This document shows, in pieces, positions 7,035 to 14,736 of a stretch of 16,421 bases of DNA. The stretch covers positions 1 through 16,421 of the forward strand of contig JAHQWS010000296.1 in the NCBI GenBank assembly GCA_029856295.1, given 5' to 3'. This DNA comes from Promethearchaeia archaeon (lineage in GTDB: Archaea > Asgardarchaeota > Lokiarchaeia > Sigyniarchaeales > SOKP01). Position 1 is the stretch's first letter; every line of letters begins with the position of its first letter. A program made the position numbers and the translations under genes. The notes under the pieces were generated by a model, which made no database searches, was not told the origin of the DNA, and worked only from the letters and a program-made list of their open reading frames with translations.

Positions 7035-7150
7035 TTTAATTCTTCAAAAGATTTAAATTGAATTAGTAAGATTATGTATCCATAAAATTGTATAAAAAAA
7101 ATTTTAAACTTGGCTTTTAAAAGAATTTTTTTTTGAATCAGTTTACTCTC

Positions 7151-8245
7151 TTATTTTTTTATCTCATCTTGACCATCTGTTATCCACGCTAAGTTAAATC
7201 GAGCGAGAGTCATAGCTTCTGTATCAAAATCTTTATCGATAGGGCAGTTTCGTTCATATAGGCAATATATCGTGTAATTTTCTCCCACAGCAAGATCCGC
7301 ATATCCTGATGAGCCCGGTTCTATAGTTTTACTTACAGGCCACGTTTTACACTCATCATAGCTTATTTTTACGGATAGATTCTGTCTCGGTCTCAAATTA
7401 AAAACTACAGTAGGCTCTCCTTCAATCGAATCAGGGTTAACAAAGAGAATTCGATTTTTATCTTCCTTTTTTTCATTAGTAAGTCTTATGATACCCCCAA
7501 AACAAACGGGTTCAAGCAAAGCCTCATCAAACACAGGTTTTGACCAATTAGTAGCACCATCCTTGCTTATAGATATGGCTCTTCTACTTATCTCTGTTTC
7601 ATTTCTGAGATTCAATAAAACAGCGCCATCCGCTAATTGTACTGCTCCATTTTCTCCAGGATTTATAAGAGGTTCCAGAATCACCTCACTGCGATGCCAA
7701 TTTTTACCATTATCATCTGAATATATTACTGACGCAACTTGTGGACGATGATTATGTCTCCTACCCAGCCATACAGGTACTATTAACCTTCCATTGTCAA
7801 GTTGGATTCCATGACCGGGGCCGGTCGCAAATACTCTAAACTTAAAATCAGGTTTGTATTCTTCGAAGATATACGTGATATCTACCGGCTCTGAAAATGT
7901 TTGACCATCATCCTCACTTTCCATATAAAAAGCTTGATTATAATTATGGCAATATAGAAAATGGATTTTGCTCGAATCATTCGGGATAATTGCTACAGCA
8001 TTATGTACGGGGGTTTTTTCACTTGAAGCGAGTTTTTTCATTGGTTCCCATGTTTTTCCTTTATCTAAACTTCGGCTCATTATTAATGACATTCCTGCCC
8101 AATCACTCGTGCCGCCAACCCTAGCCTCTGCAAATGCAAGAAGAGTTCCTTTTTGAGTATATACTAGGGTTGGAATTCGGTATGTGTAAAAGCCATGAGT
8201 TCTGGCTGTAAATACATCAATTTTGTCAAAAAAAGGTTTACTCAT
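7151..8245 (-). CDS. Exo-alpha-sialidase (GH33 type), soluble
   Basis: A 364-residue six-bladed beta-propeller sialidase, expected to release terminal sialic (nonulosonic) acids. Seen: YRIP at 22-25 (the FRIP motif), and Asp boxes SxDxGxTW at 59-66, 110-117 and 176-183 plus degenerate copies at 227-234 and 295-302. The catalytic set can be placed: arginine triad R23, R214, R287; acid/base D48; nucleophile Y315 (GSSGYADL) with partner E198. The spacings (about 25 for R23-D48, 16 for E198-R214, 28 for R287-Y315) agree with those I recall for the Micromonospora sialidase. No signal peptide or anchor is seen, so it appears cytoplasmic. Its ATG overlaps the cyclase stop by ATGA without a clear Shine-Dalgarno site, indicating coupled translation. 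Local G+C is higher than in the neighbours, suggesting transfer. Confidence 0.9.
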   Translation of the reverse strand: MSKPFFDKIDVFTARTHGFYTYRIPTLVYTQKGTLLAFAEARVGGTSDWAGMSLIMSRSLDKGKTWEPMKKLASSEKTPVHNAVAIIPNDSSKIHFLYCHNYNQAFYMESEDDGQTFSEPVDITYIFEEYKPDFKFRVFATGPGHGIQLDNGRLIVPVWLGRRHNHRPQVASVIYSDDNGKNWHRSEVILEPLINPGENGAVQLADGAVLLNLRNETEISRRAISISKDGATNWSKPVFDEALLEPVCFGGIIRLTNEKKEDKNRILFVNPDSIEGEPTVVFNLRPRQNLSVKISYDECKTWPVSKTIEPGSSGYADLAVGENYTIYCLYERNCPIDKDFDTEAMTLARFNLAWITDGQDEIKK

Positions 8246-8910
8246 AGAGTTCCGTCTCTTTTTTGAATTATAATTGCTCTACTAAAGCTGCTATCTAAAT
8301 TTTGGAATTTAATTGGAAGAGCCATAACATAAAACCTCTTTTGACTGATTTTATCCAGATTTTCAACAAATTCAACCAAGCATGTATCTTGACTCATCAA
8401 AATATCATGGAATTCGCGTATTTCATCAATAGTATCGCCAAAACGTATAAAATCCAAAACAAGTAGCTTTGGATTATATTTTGCCAACCATTTAGCAGCC
8501 TCAAGAGAAATTTTTGGCAGAGGGGAATCATCCCCCGTGTACATTTGTTGCTTTGTTAATTTTATCCCCGTATCATTCCGAATGACTATAATATCACCCA
8601 TTTGAATTTCACTTTCCAGAGCCGTTTTACAACTTTGCTCTGTTACCACCATATCCTTTACTGAAAAAAGAATTCCAGGACCATGAAAATGATCTAAAGG
8701 ATAATCTGTAATTGTTTTTCCATCCTCGTAAAAATGAGCACCAACTTCAACATGAGTTCCTACATGAGAATGAGTTTTAAGAATATCATATCTATAAGTC
8801 CTATCCTGCAATAAAGCTTTCTGTATGGCGAAAGGACGGTCCGGATCTTCACCGGGAACCACAGTATAAGAAATATCAATTATTTCAAACTCTTCTGGGT
8901 TAAAAAACAT
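8242..8910 (-). CDS. Cyclase-family metal-dependent hydrolase (kynurenine formamidase-like)
   Basis: A 222-residue member of the putative cyclase family, which includes KynB kynurenine formamidase and isatin hydrolase, enzymes that open amide or lactam bonds with bound metal. Seen: DISYTVVPG near the N-terminus, and HVGTHVEVGAH at 49-59, which matches the family signature HxGTHxDxPxH with D replaced by E55 and P by G57; the three histidines H49, H53 and H59 are kept. Also typical are GDIIVIRNDTG and the LVLDFIRFGD segment. Length is normal, no signal peptide. GGGGAG, four bases before ATG 8910, is the likely ribosome site. It is first in a two-gene unit with the sialidase (4-base overlap), so its substrate may be sugar-derived (inference); the family alone does not fix it. 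Confidence 0.85.
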   Translation of the reverse strand: MFFNPEEFEIIDISYTVVPGEDPDRPFAIQKALLQDRTYRYDILKTHSHVGTHVEVGAHFYEDGKTITDYPLDHFHGPGILFSVKDMVVTEQSCKTALESEIQMGDIIVIRNDTGIKLTKQQMYTGDDSPLPKISLEAAKWLAKYNPKLLVLDFIRFGDTIDEIREFHDILMSQDTCLVEFVENLDKISQKRFYVMALPIKFQNLDSSFSRAIIIQKRDGTL

Positions 8911-9079
8911 TTTACTCCCCGTTATAATTTAGATTTAGGATAATTAATTAAGTTTTAGACATTATTAATTAAAACAAGATATCATATTTTAAGTATATAA
9001 TGAATGAAGATTTAGATTATAATATAGGATAAATCAGAGTGAATAATAACAATACAAGAATAATAAGTGTGTCAAAAAT

Positions 9080-10216
9080 TTGAGAATGGCTTTATCGAAA
9101 TCATTAAGGGTTCTTTTCATTTATCTTCTAATTTTATTCTTTTCTTTTGGGAGTTTATTATTCTATTGGTCTTTACGTAGAAATAAGTCAAAAGTCAATC
9201 CGAAACTTAAGATAAAAGTATGGGCCGCAGTAGCAGATGGCAAGCATAACTCAAATACTGATATGACATTTTGGAATGGGAAATTTTATTTAATACATGC
9301 AGCGTCTCCGTTTCATTTTGGTACAGAAGTATGCAGATTAGTTCTTAGACGCTCTTTGGATGCCAAAAAATGGGAGACTATAAAAGAATTCAGAATAAAA
9401 AATGAGGATATCCGTGATCCAAAGTTTGCGATAATTAATAACAAAATGATCTTATATGTGTTAAAAAATATAGGTTTTGACCCCGAGCCCTATGCTACGG
9501 TATTAAATTATAGTGAAAATGGAGAAGATTGGAAAGATGGGGAAGAATTAAAGGAACATGAGGGATGGCTTTTTTGGCGTCCTAAAACTTATGATGGAAA
9601 AATATGGTACATGCCGGCTTATTGGTGGGATCATGGAAAATCTATTTTATTGAAATCAACAGACGGAATACACTGGGAACATGTCAGTTTGATTTATGAA
9701 GGATTAAAAAATGATGAAACTGCAATTGAATTTCTTCCTGATGGACGGATGATATGCACGGCTCGATTAGAGGGAAGTGGAAATTATTTTGGAGATGATA
9801 GAGGAAGTACACTTATTTCAATCGCGAACAAGCCATATACAAGCTGGAGACAAACAAAAAGCTATGTTACCCGACTTGATGGACCGGTCCTTTTTTCTTA
9901 TAATAATAAGGTATATGCGGTTGGAAGGTATCAACCTAAGATAGGGTTCTTAACTAAACAAGGCTCAATCTTAAGTAGAAAACGTACATCAATTTTTTTA
10001 GTTGAGGAAGATAAACTTATATGGCTTAGTGACTTACCAAGCGCAGGAGACACATCTTATGGCGGAATAGTCATAAAAGATAATTCTCTCTACGTCTGTT
10101 ATTATACTAATGATGTCAAAAAGGATTTCCCTTGGGTATTAGGTATGATTTCTCAGAGTGATATTATGATGGTTAAAATAAATTTAACTAGTTTAAAAGA
10201 AATTACACCTACTTAA
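9080..10216 (+). CDS. Membrane-anchored sialidase-like beta-propeller
   Basis: A 378-residue protein with one hydrophobic helix (about 10-30) then a propeller domain. Seen: repeated strand-turn units with Asp-box-like turns SLDAKKW (92-98), SENGEDW (145-151) and STDGIHW (193-199); NDETAIEFLPDGRMICTAR (211-229), where E213 and R229 are 16 residues apart as in GH33 sialidases; and LPSAGDTSYGG (319-329), whose Y327 could be the nucleophile. A FRIP motif is absent, so activity as a true sialidase is unproven. Arginine and lysine occur on both sides of the helix, so orientation is ambiguous, though a signal anchor with an external propeller is the usual arrangement. Starts are TTG 9080 or ATG 9086; neither has a clear ribosome site. 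It is divergent from the cyclase-sialidase unit and shares its intergenic region (8911-9079). Confidence 0.75.
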   Translation: MRMALSKSLRVLFIYLLILFFSFGSLLFYWSLRRNKSKVNPKLKIKVWAAVADGKHNSNTDMTFWNGKFYLIHAASPFHFGTEVCRLVLRRSLDAKKWETIKEFRIKNEDIRDPKFAIINNKMILYVLKNIGFDPEPYATVLNYSENGEDWKDGEELKEHEGWLFWRPKTYDGKIWYMPAYWWDHGKSILLKSTDGIHWEHVSLIYEGLKNDETAIEFLPDGRMICTARLEGSGNYFGDDRGSTLISIANKPYTSWRQTKSYVTRLDGPVLFSYNNKVYAVGRYQPKIGFLTKQGSILSRKRTSIFLVEEDKLIWLSDLPSAGDTSYGGIVIKDNSLYVCYYTNDVKKDFPWVLGMISQSDIMMVKINLTSLKEITPT

Positions 10217-10218
10217 TA

Positions 10219-10242
10219 AAATTAAAATTTTTTATTTAATTT
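10219..10242. terminator. Bidirectional AT hairpin between convergent genes
   Basis: AAATTAAA (10219-10226) and TTTAATTT (10235-10242) are exact reverse complements around an eight-base T-rich loop. It sits between the stop of the anchored propeller gene and overlaps the iorA stop codon, so it could end transcription from both sides. Confidence 0.45.
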
Positions 10243-12313
10243 ATTCCGGATTAATTATTGTTTTTTTGATTGAATAATTTTTACAGACATTTTTACAGAC
10301 TCCAGGACAGATTTCAGGTACGCATCTCGCCTCATCTATATAATATTTTAACTCTCTTTCCTTTTGACCATCCTCCTGATGATTAGTACCATGTTCAATT
10401 AGTTCATCATCAAAGACTGCATTAATAGCCGGACAACCCAAATATTCTATACATTCATTGCATTTAACGCATGAATCAGTTATCTGGTAAAATATTTGAG
10501 ACTTTTTTCTTTCTTGAGATTGTTCAGATTCTCTCCTGAATCTTCTTTTTTTTTCCAACGCACATTCTTCATTGATTACTATTACTTTTGTTCCCTTTTT
10601 CATTAAGTTACTTGAAAAAATTCTTTCTAATTTGTTGATATCATAAGAACCAGTTATTGTAAGATTTTGTAATCCTAAACCTTCTAAAAATTTGATTAAA
10701 TCTATTCGAATTTTATCGGTTTTCGATTTAGTTCCAAAATGGGTAATTAATTCTTTTGGAGTATCAATAGTTTCCTGTTGACCTGTCATAGCAGTCCAAT
10801 AATTATTGAATATTATGACTGTGATATCTATGTTATTTTTTATGGCATTTAATAATGGTTGAAGCCCAGTATGAAAAAATGTACTATCTCCAATAAAGGC
10901 AATAAGTTTTTGTTTGTCTGGATCTATAATATGGGCCATTCCGTTAGCAATCCCTATTCCTGATCCCATGCTTATTACCCAATCAAGCATTTGATAGGGA
11001 TATGCTTCCGAAAGAGTATAACATCCAATATCCCCTGCGTATATAAACTCAACGCCCGTTTTTTTCATTAATTCTTGAACCACTCTTTTTAGAGTATAAA
11101 AAACAGGGCGATATTGGCATCCGGGACAAAAAGATGGTTCTCTTATTGGAAGTGATGGAATATATTCTTCTAGAGCTTCCTCCTTTCTCTCAATATCTTC
11201 AAATAAATATTTATTCTTAATGTGAAAATATTTAGAGAGAAATTTCATTACAATATCAGTATTAAGTTCACCTGTATTGGGAATAAAATCTTTTCCATGA
11301 ATCTCCAGATCTCTTTTGGCATCACAGTAATTACAAAATACTCTTTTTGAAAAAGATTCTATGAAAGGTTCTAATTCTTCTACAACTAATAAAGTTTTTA
11401 TATCAAATTGACTTGCAAAATGACAAATTTCCTCTCTATTTATAGGAAAAATCAATCCTAATTTCATAATAGGAGGATTAATTTTAAGTTTATGACAAGC
11501 TTGAGTTACATAGCTATAACATATGCCGCTTGTTAAAATCCCAATTCCTTGATTTTCTATTTCGTCATGATTTCCTGTAGATTGGTCAAATTTAACCTTA
11601 TTAAATAAATGAAATTGCTTTTTATTTCTTGTTATTTGACTTATTTTTTCAAAATATTTTTTCTGATTTGCTAAAGCTTTATGTAATGTGTTTATATAAC
11701 GAGCAGGTTCTTTTTTGAAAAATCCAGTTTTCATTGGGTTTTCAATCTCTCCATATGTAACAATTCCATAACTGTGGCACAGACGAGTTGTCACATGAAC
11801 ATATATAGGTACATTGTATACTTCTGATAACCTTAATCCTTCTTTTATAAAATCTTTACACTCTTGAACCGTTCCAGGTTCGATAATTGGAATTTTAGTA
11901 TGGAGGGAATATAATCGATTGTCCTGTGCGTTTGTAGAGGATAAGATTCCCGGATCCCCCCCGCACAGAATTAACATCCCCCCATTTACACCAGAATAAG
12001 GAAATGTATGTAGGGGATCAGCAGCAACATTCAATCCCAAATGCTTAAACATAACTACACTTTTTACACCTGCCCAACTTGCTCCAATACAAGATTCTAA
12101 AGCTACTTTTTCATTAAGTGAATAATCAAACGTAAAATCTTCAGAGATTTCTGAAAAGTATTTTAAATAATCACCAACTTCACTTAAAGGTGTGCCCGGA
12201 TAGTTTGCTGCGAATTTGACTCCCGATTCAATAATTCCTCTAGCAAAAGCTTCATTACCAGATATTAAACTCTTTTTACCTGGAGAATTTTCAAAAAGTT
12301 CAGATAATTTCAA
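10241..12313 (-). CDS. iorA: Indolepyruvate:ferredoxin oxidoreductase alpha subunit
   Basis: A 690-residue cytoplasmic thiamine-diphosphate iron-sulfur enzyme subunit, partner of IorB in oxidative decarboxylation of aryl 2-oxoacids to aryl-acetyl-CoA. Seen: ANYPGTPLSEV (36-46) in the pyrimidine-binding domain, SFCPGCQYR near 394-402, the diphosphate/Mg motif GDSTFFHTG (475-483) with IIFNNYWTAMTGQQ (501-514), and a C-terminal ferredoxin domain. The first cluster motif is C615-x2-C618-x2-C621-x5-CP, the second C664-x4-C669-x3-C673-x3-C677; both differ from the standard CxxCxxCxxxCP spacing. It is somewhat longer than usual. The start is TTG 12313, behind AGGAT about nine bases away; an ATG further up is in a frame that closes at once. 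It lies downstream of the longin-like gene on the same strand (120-base gap). Confidence 0.94.
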   Translation of the reverse strand: MKLSELFENSPGKKSLISGNEAFARGIIESGVKFAANYPGTPLSEVGDYLKYFSEISEDFTFDYSLNEKVALESCIGASWAGVKSVVMFKHLGLNVAADPLHTFPYSGVNGGMLILCGGDPGILSSTNAQDNRLYSLHTKIPIIEPGTVQECKDFIKEGLRLSEVYNVPIYVHVTTRLCHSYGIVTYGEIENPMKTGFFKKEPARYINTLHKALANQKKYFEKISQITRNKKQFHLFNKVKFDQSTGNHDEIENQGIGILTSGICYSYVTQACHKLKINPPIMKLGLIFPINREEICHFASQFDIKTLLVVEELEPFIESFSKRVFCNYCDAKRDLEIHGKDFIPNTGELNTDIVMKFLSKYFHIKNKYLFEDIERKEEALEEYIPSLPIREPSFCPGCQYRPVFYTLKRVVQELMKKTGVEFIYAGDIGCYTLSEAYPYQMLDWVISMGSGIGIANGMAHIIDPDKQKLIAFIGDSTFFHTGLQPLLNAIKNNIDITVIIFNNYWTAMTGQQETIDTPKELITHFGTKSKTDKIRIDLIKFLEGLGLQNLTITGSYDINKLERIFSSNLMKKGTKVIVINEECALEKKRRFRRESEQSQERKKSQIFYQITDSCVKCNECIEYLGCPAINAVFDDELIEHGTNHQEDGQKERELKYYIDEARCVPEICPGVCKNVCKNYSIKKTIINPE

Positions 12314-12433
12314 TATTTTTCTATCCTATTCATATTCAGATTATAACGATTTTATTCTATGGTATTAAAAATGGGATTCTCTAAAAAAATTCCCGTTTTC
12401 AATTATACAAAGAAAAAATAAAAGTAAAAATTC

Positions 12434-12832
12434 TTATAATTCAGACATCTGAAAATATAATTCTATTCTATCCTTAAACCTATCGAAAAGTGATAAATCG
12501 CCATCCCAATTTTCAATATGATTGATAGTATATAATTCTTCAAAAAATTCGGTGATAATTTTAAATACTTTCATGACTTTTTTAGTTTTAACTTTTATAT
12601 CGCATCTACTCACTAAATAAACATTTCCCTTAAGGCATGACGTAAGGACAAATTTATTATCCCCAAAACTTAAACTTCTTATATCCGTGCCAGTGACCTC
12701 TCTACTGAACGATTCAATGGCCGACAGAAAAGCTCCTAAAAGTGCAGAGTCTACTTCCGTATTATGAAAGATTTCTACTATTGGAATACCGTCTCTTGAG
12801 AATATCCACAAATCCTGAATTATGGATGGCAT
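12434..12832 (-). CDS. Small longin/roadblock-like domain protein
   Basis: A 132-residue single-domain protein. Seen: an alternating pattern that predicts strand (4-12, IIQDLWIFS), tight turn RDG, strand (16-23), amphipathic helix (28-46), two strands (51-66 and 70-80), then a long helix (83-101) and a C-terminal helical tail (113-130). This order fits a longin or roadblock/LC7 fold, domains that act with small GTPases and in trafficking-like complexes, and that are expanded in Asgard archaea. The start LWIFSRDGIPI resembles many such Asgard proteins (from memory, no search). It has no signal or membrane helix. It follows the three-helix membrane protein by 54 bases on the same strand, so the two may be co-expressed. 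The fold call is inference from pattern and could be wrong between longin and roadblock. Confidence 0.6.
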   Translation of the reverse strand: MPSIIQDLWIFSRDGIPIVEIFHNTEVDSALLGAFLSAIESFSREVTGTDIRSLSFGDNKFVLTSCLKGNVYLVSRCDIKVKTKKVMKVFKIITEFFEELYTINHIENWDGDLSLFDRFKDRIELYFQMSEL

Positions 12833-12886
12833 CTATAATTCACATAATAAATTTTTGTTTATTAAGGTTCTTTTATCATAGGCATT

Positions 12887-13228
12887 TTAACTTGATTTAC
12901 TTTTTCGTAAAATTAATTTATATGTTTTATAGAATAAGGCAATTATTAATGCGATAAATATTGACGTACTAAGTCTCACAATTCCTCCTAAAATAAACAA
13001 AAGATAATGAATATCATAAACCCATACAACCCAGTCAATGATATAAATAACAGATAAAATTATGATTATTAATTGCATTATTCTCCATTTCGTAATGATA
13101 TTAGCCCCAGGGAATAATTGTTTAATTTTCGCAATAAGATAAAAGCTATAAAAAAATAATGCTATTCCTAATATGGTCCCGATTTCATATAACCAAGCTA
13201 TATATTCTACTTCTGTTCCTTGATACAT
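12887..13228 (-). CDS. Three-helix membrane protein of unknown function
   Basis: A 113-residue protein I do not recognise. Seen: hydrophobic helices at about 11-34, 50-71 and 75-100. The loop after helix 1 (KIKQ … TKWR) and the C-terminal tail (KTYKLILRKSKSS) are basic, giving an N-outside, C-inside topology by the positive-inside rule. The second helix pair is rich in tryptophan and tyrosine (DWVVWVY). GAGGTG sits five bases before ATG 13228, a clear start. The length and helix count could be half of a seven-helix sensor, but no conserved motif supports that. The downstream longin-like gene on the same strand suggests a membrane partner for it (inference). Confidence 0.7.
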   Translation of the reverse strand: MYQGTEVEYIAWLYEIGTILGIALFFYSFYLIAKIKQLFPGANIITKWRIMQLIIIILSVIYIIDWVVWVYDIHYLLFILGGIVRLSTSIFIALIIALFYKTYKLILRKSKSS

Positions 13229-13233
13229 TTAAA

Positions 13234-13239
13234 CACCTC
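13234..13239 (-). promoter_or_regulatory. Ribosome binding site of the three-helix membrane protein
   Basis: GAGGTG on the minus strand, five bases before ATG 13228; it fixes this start. Confidence 0.6.
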
Positions 13240-13420
13240 AATTTTGTAATAATTAAACATATTTTAATATTGATTATATTAGTATTTATTCTTAATATCT
13301 AAATTCTATAAATGATGATATTTTATTTGTTTTGAGATCCATCGATTTCCATCAAATCATAAATAAATTATAAGCTTTCTCAAACTGAGAGGCTACTTTT
13401 ATTCCATGAGTGAATTATAA

Positions 13421-13428
13421 TTTATAAG
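13421..13428 (+). promoter_or_regulatory. TATA-box candidate for the methyltransferase
   Basis: TTTATAAG, 57-64 bases before ATG 13485. Transcription would begin near 13450, leaving a leader of about 35 bases with no Shine-Dalgarno site. The rest of 13229-13484 is AT-rich and shows no gene. Confidence 0.4.
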
Positions 13429-13484
13429 AGATTAAATAAAAACTAAACAAACACATATCATAAACTAAAAGAGAATTCACTTCA

Positions 13485-14081
13485 ATGAAACTAGGATCTA
13501 TAGAACAAGCATTTATGAATAATAGTGTTAGAAAATGGTTTCTACACCATATTGAAGTGCCAATATTTTATAAACAACTAATAAATAGGAAACCAAAATC
13601 AATTCTCGAAATTGGGTGTGGTCGTGGAGATGCAATCTCCATCCATGAAGCTTTATATGAACCTATAATTCATAGTGCATTTGATATCGATAGTAATTTA
13701 ATAAAATTAGCTCTAATTAAAAAAAAGATCTTAAAACTAAATCATGTAAAAATTACTGTAGGGGACGTCCGAAAAATAGACGAGCATGATGAATACTTCG
13801 ACGCTGTTTTTGGTTATGGGGTTCTACATCATGTTAAAGATTGGAAAAAAGGCTTGAGAGAAATTTCTCGAGTTTTAAAGCCACGAGGTGTATATTGTTG
13901 GGAAGAACCTTTTGAATATTTTAGTAATTTATTTATAAGTAGATTACTTCTTTCACATCCAGATATCGGGATGACATATAGAAATTGGATGAATGAATTA
14001 GATAATCTATCTTTACTCTGTTATTTTGGATGGCCAATTAAAAACCCCTTCATAACTTTAGGGATTTCTGTAAAAAAATAA
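13485..14081 (+). CDS. Class I SAM-dependent methyltransferase
   Basis: A 198-residue Rossmann-fold methyltransferase. Seen: motif I ILEIGCGRGDA (40-50) binding S-adenosylmethionine, the acidic end of strand 2 in FDID (67-70), GDV at 93-95, DAVFGYGVLHHV (106-117) as motif IV/post-IV, and the LKPRG turn (131-135). These match the UbiE/Methyltransf_11 group, which methylates small molecules, lipids or proteins; the acceptor cannot be told. The N-terminal 35 residues are helical. The C-terminus after residue 150 is short and does not show the usual last strand pair clearly, so the fold may be trimmed, but the SAM site is whole. It has its own promoter and converges on the four-helix membrane protein with a 23-base gap. 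Confidence 0.85.
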   Translation: MKLGSIEQAFMNNSVRKWFLHHIEVPIFYKQLINRKPKSILEIGCGRGDAISIHEALYEPIIHSAFDIDSNLIKLALIKKKILKLNHVKITVGDVRKIDEHDEYFDAVFGYGVLHHVKDWKKGLREISRVLKPRGVYCWEEPFEYFSNLFISRLLLSHPDIGMTYRNWMNELDNLSLLCYFGWPIKNPFITLGISVKK

Positions 14082-14104
14082 AAAATTAGAAGAATAAAAT
14101 AACA

Positions 14105-14560
14105 TTAATTTGTTTCTTTATCCACTTTAACATACTTTTCTGGAGTTAAAGGGTAGACTAATATTATCAATACACAGAATAGAATTAATAAAATACCCGT
14201 AAACCATGTGGTCCATAAATATGGATTAGTGCCTAATAAATAGATCCCTCCTATAGTTACAGCCGCCATAGCTAAAGTTCCGAAAAAGATCTCAACAACA
14301 GTAGCATAATAACGCATAGGGTCCCTTATGGCAATAAAACATGCAAATCCGAGACCAATGGAATATGCCCCTATTAACCACACCGCCCAGAGATCAAAAG
14401 AATCTCCAAAGGGAATTCCCATATCACCATGAAACCAGGCTGGAAATAGGAAGTGGTTAATTGGTACAATAACAAGCATATAAACGCCCCAAAATAGTAA
14501 AATAATTTTAGTTATTTTTATTCTTAATTTATTTGGTATTGAAGAAATTAAGACAACCAT
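14105..14560 (-). CDS. Four-helix membrane protein of unknown function
   Basis: A 151-residue integral membrane protein I do not recognise. Seen: helices at about 17-38, 56-78, 84-108 and 115-136, a basic N-terminus (KLRIKITK), a basic loop RDPMR between helices 2 and 3, and a charged C-terminus, giving N-inside, C-inside topology. The outer loop between helices 1 and 2 contains histidines and aspartates (H36, H44, D46, D53, D56) that could bind a ligand or metal (inference). No ribosome site is obvious before ATG 14560. It is divergent from the second AOR gene across 176 bases. Confidence 0.65.
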   Translation of the reverse strand: MVVLISSIPNKLRIKITKIILLFWGVYMLVIVPINHFLFPAWFHGDMGIPFGDSFDLWAVWLIGAYSIGLGFACFIAIRDPMRYYATVVEIFFGTLAMAAVTIGGIYLLGTNPYLWTTWFTGILLILFCVLIILVYPLTPEKYVKVDKETN

Positions 14561-14679
14561 AGATTACTCATCTTTTTAAATCTGTTAATTTTATACAAAA
14601 ACCATAATATTTTTGAATTTACTCAATATAGATTTATATTCAATTTTAGATTGAAAAAAAATAATGGTTTATAATTTAT

Positions 14680-14708
14680 TTAAATTTAAAATTATCTTTT
14701 AAATTTAA
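14680..14708. repeat. Perfect 12-bp palindrome in the second AOR promoter region
   Basis: TTAAATTTAAAA (14680-14691) and TTTTAAATTTAA (14697-14708) are exact reverse complements separated by TTATC. The site ends 28 bases before ATG 14737, where the TATA box or transcription start of the AOR gene should be. It may be an operator, or the TATA element may lie within it. AT-only composition raises the chance of coincidence. Confidence 0.5.
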
Positions 14709-14736
14709 TAATTAGAACTTAATTGAATGAAACTCA

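Noticed and set aside
7488..7751. An 87-codon plus-strand frame inside the sialidase
   Set aside because: It is antisense to the conserved E198/R214 region of the sialidase; no domain or ribosome site supports it.
12360..12400. GGGA/TCCC stem with a T run upstream of iorA, as a terminator or attenuator
   Set aside because: Only four contiguous pairs form; the next pair is mismatched, so the T-rich stretch alone is not distinctive.
12742..12957. A 71-codon plus-strand frame across the longin-like and membrane protein genes
   Set aside because: It overlaps two better supported minus-strand genes and its hydrophobic character comes from the complement of AT-rich coding.
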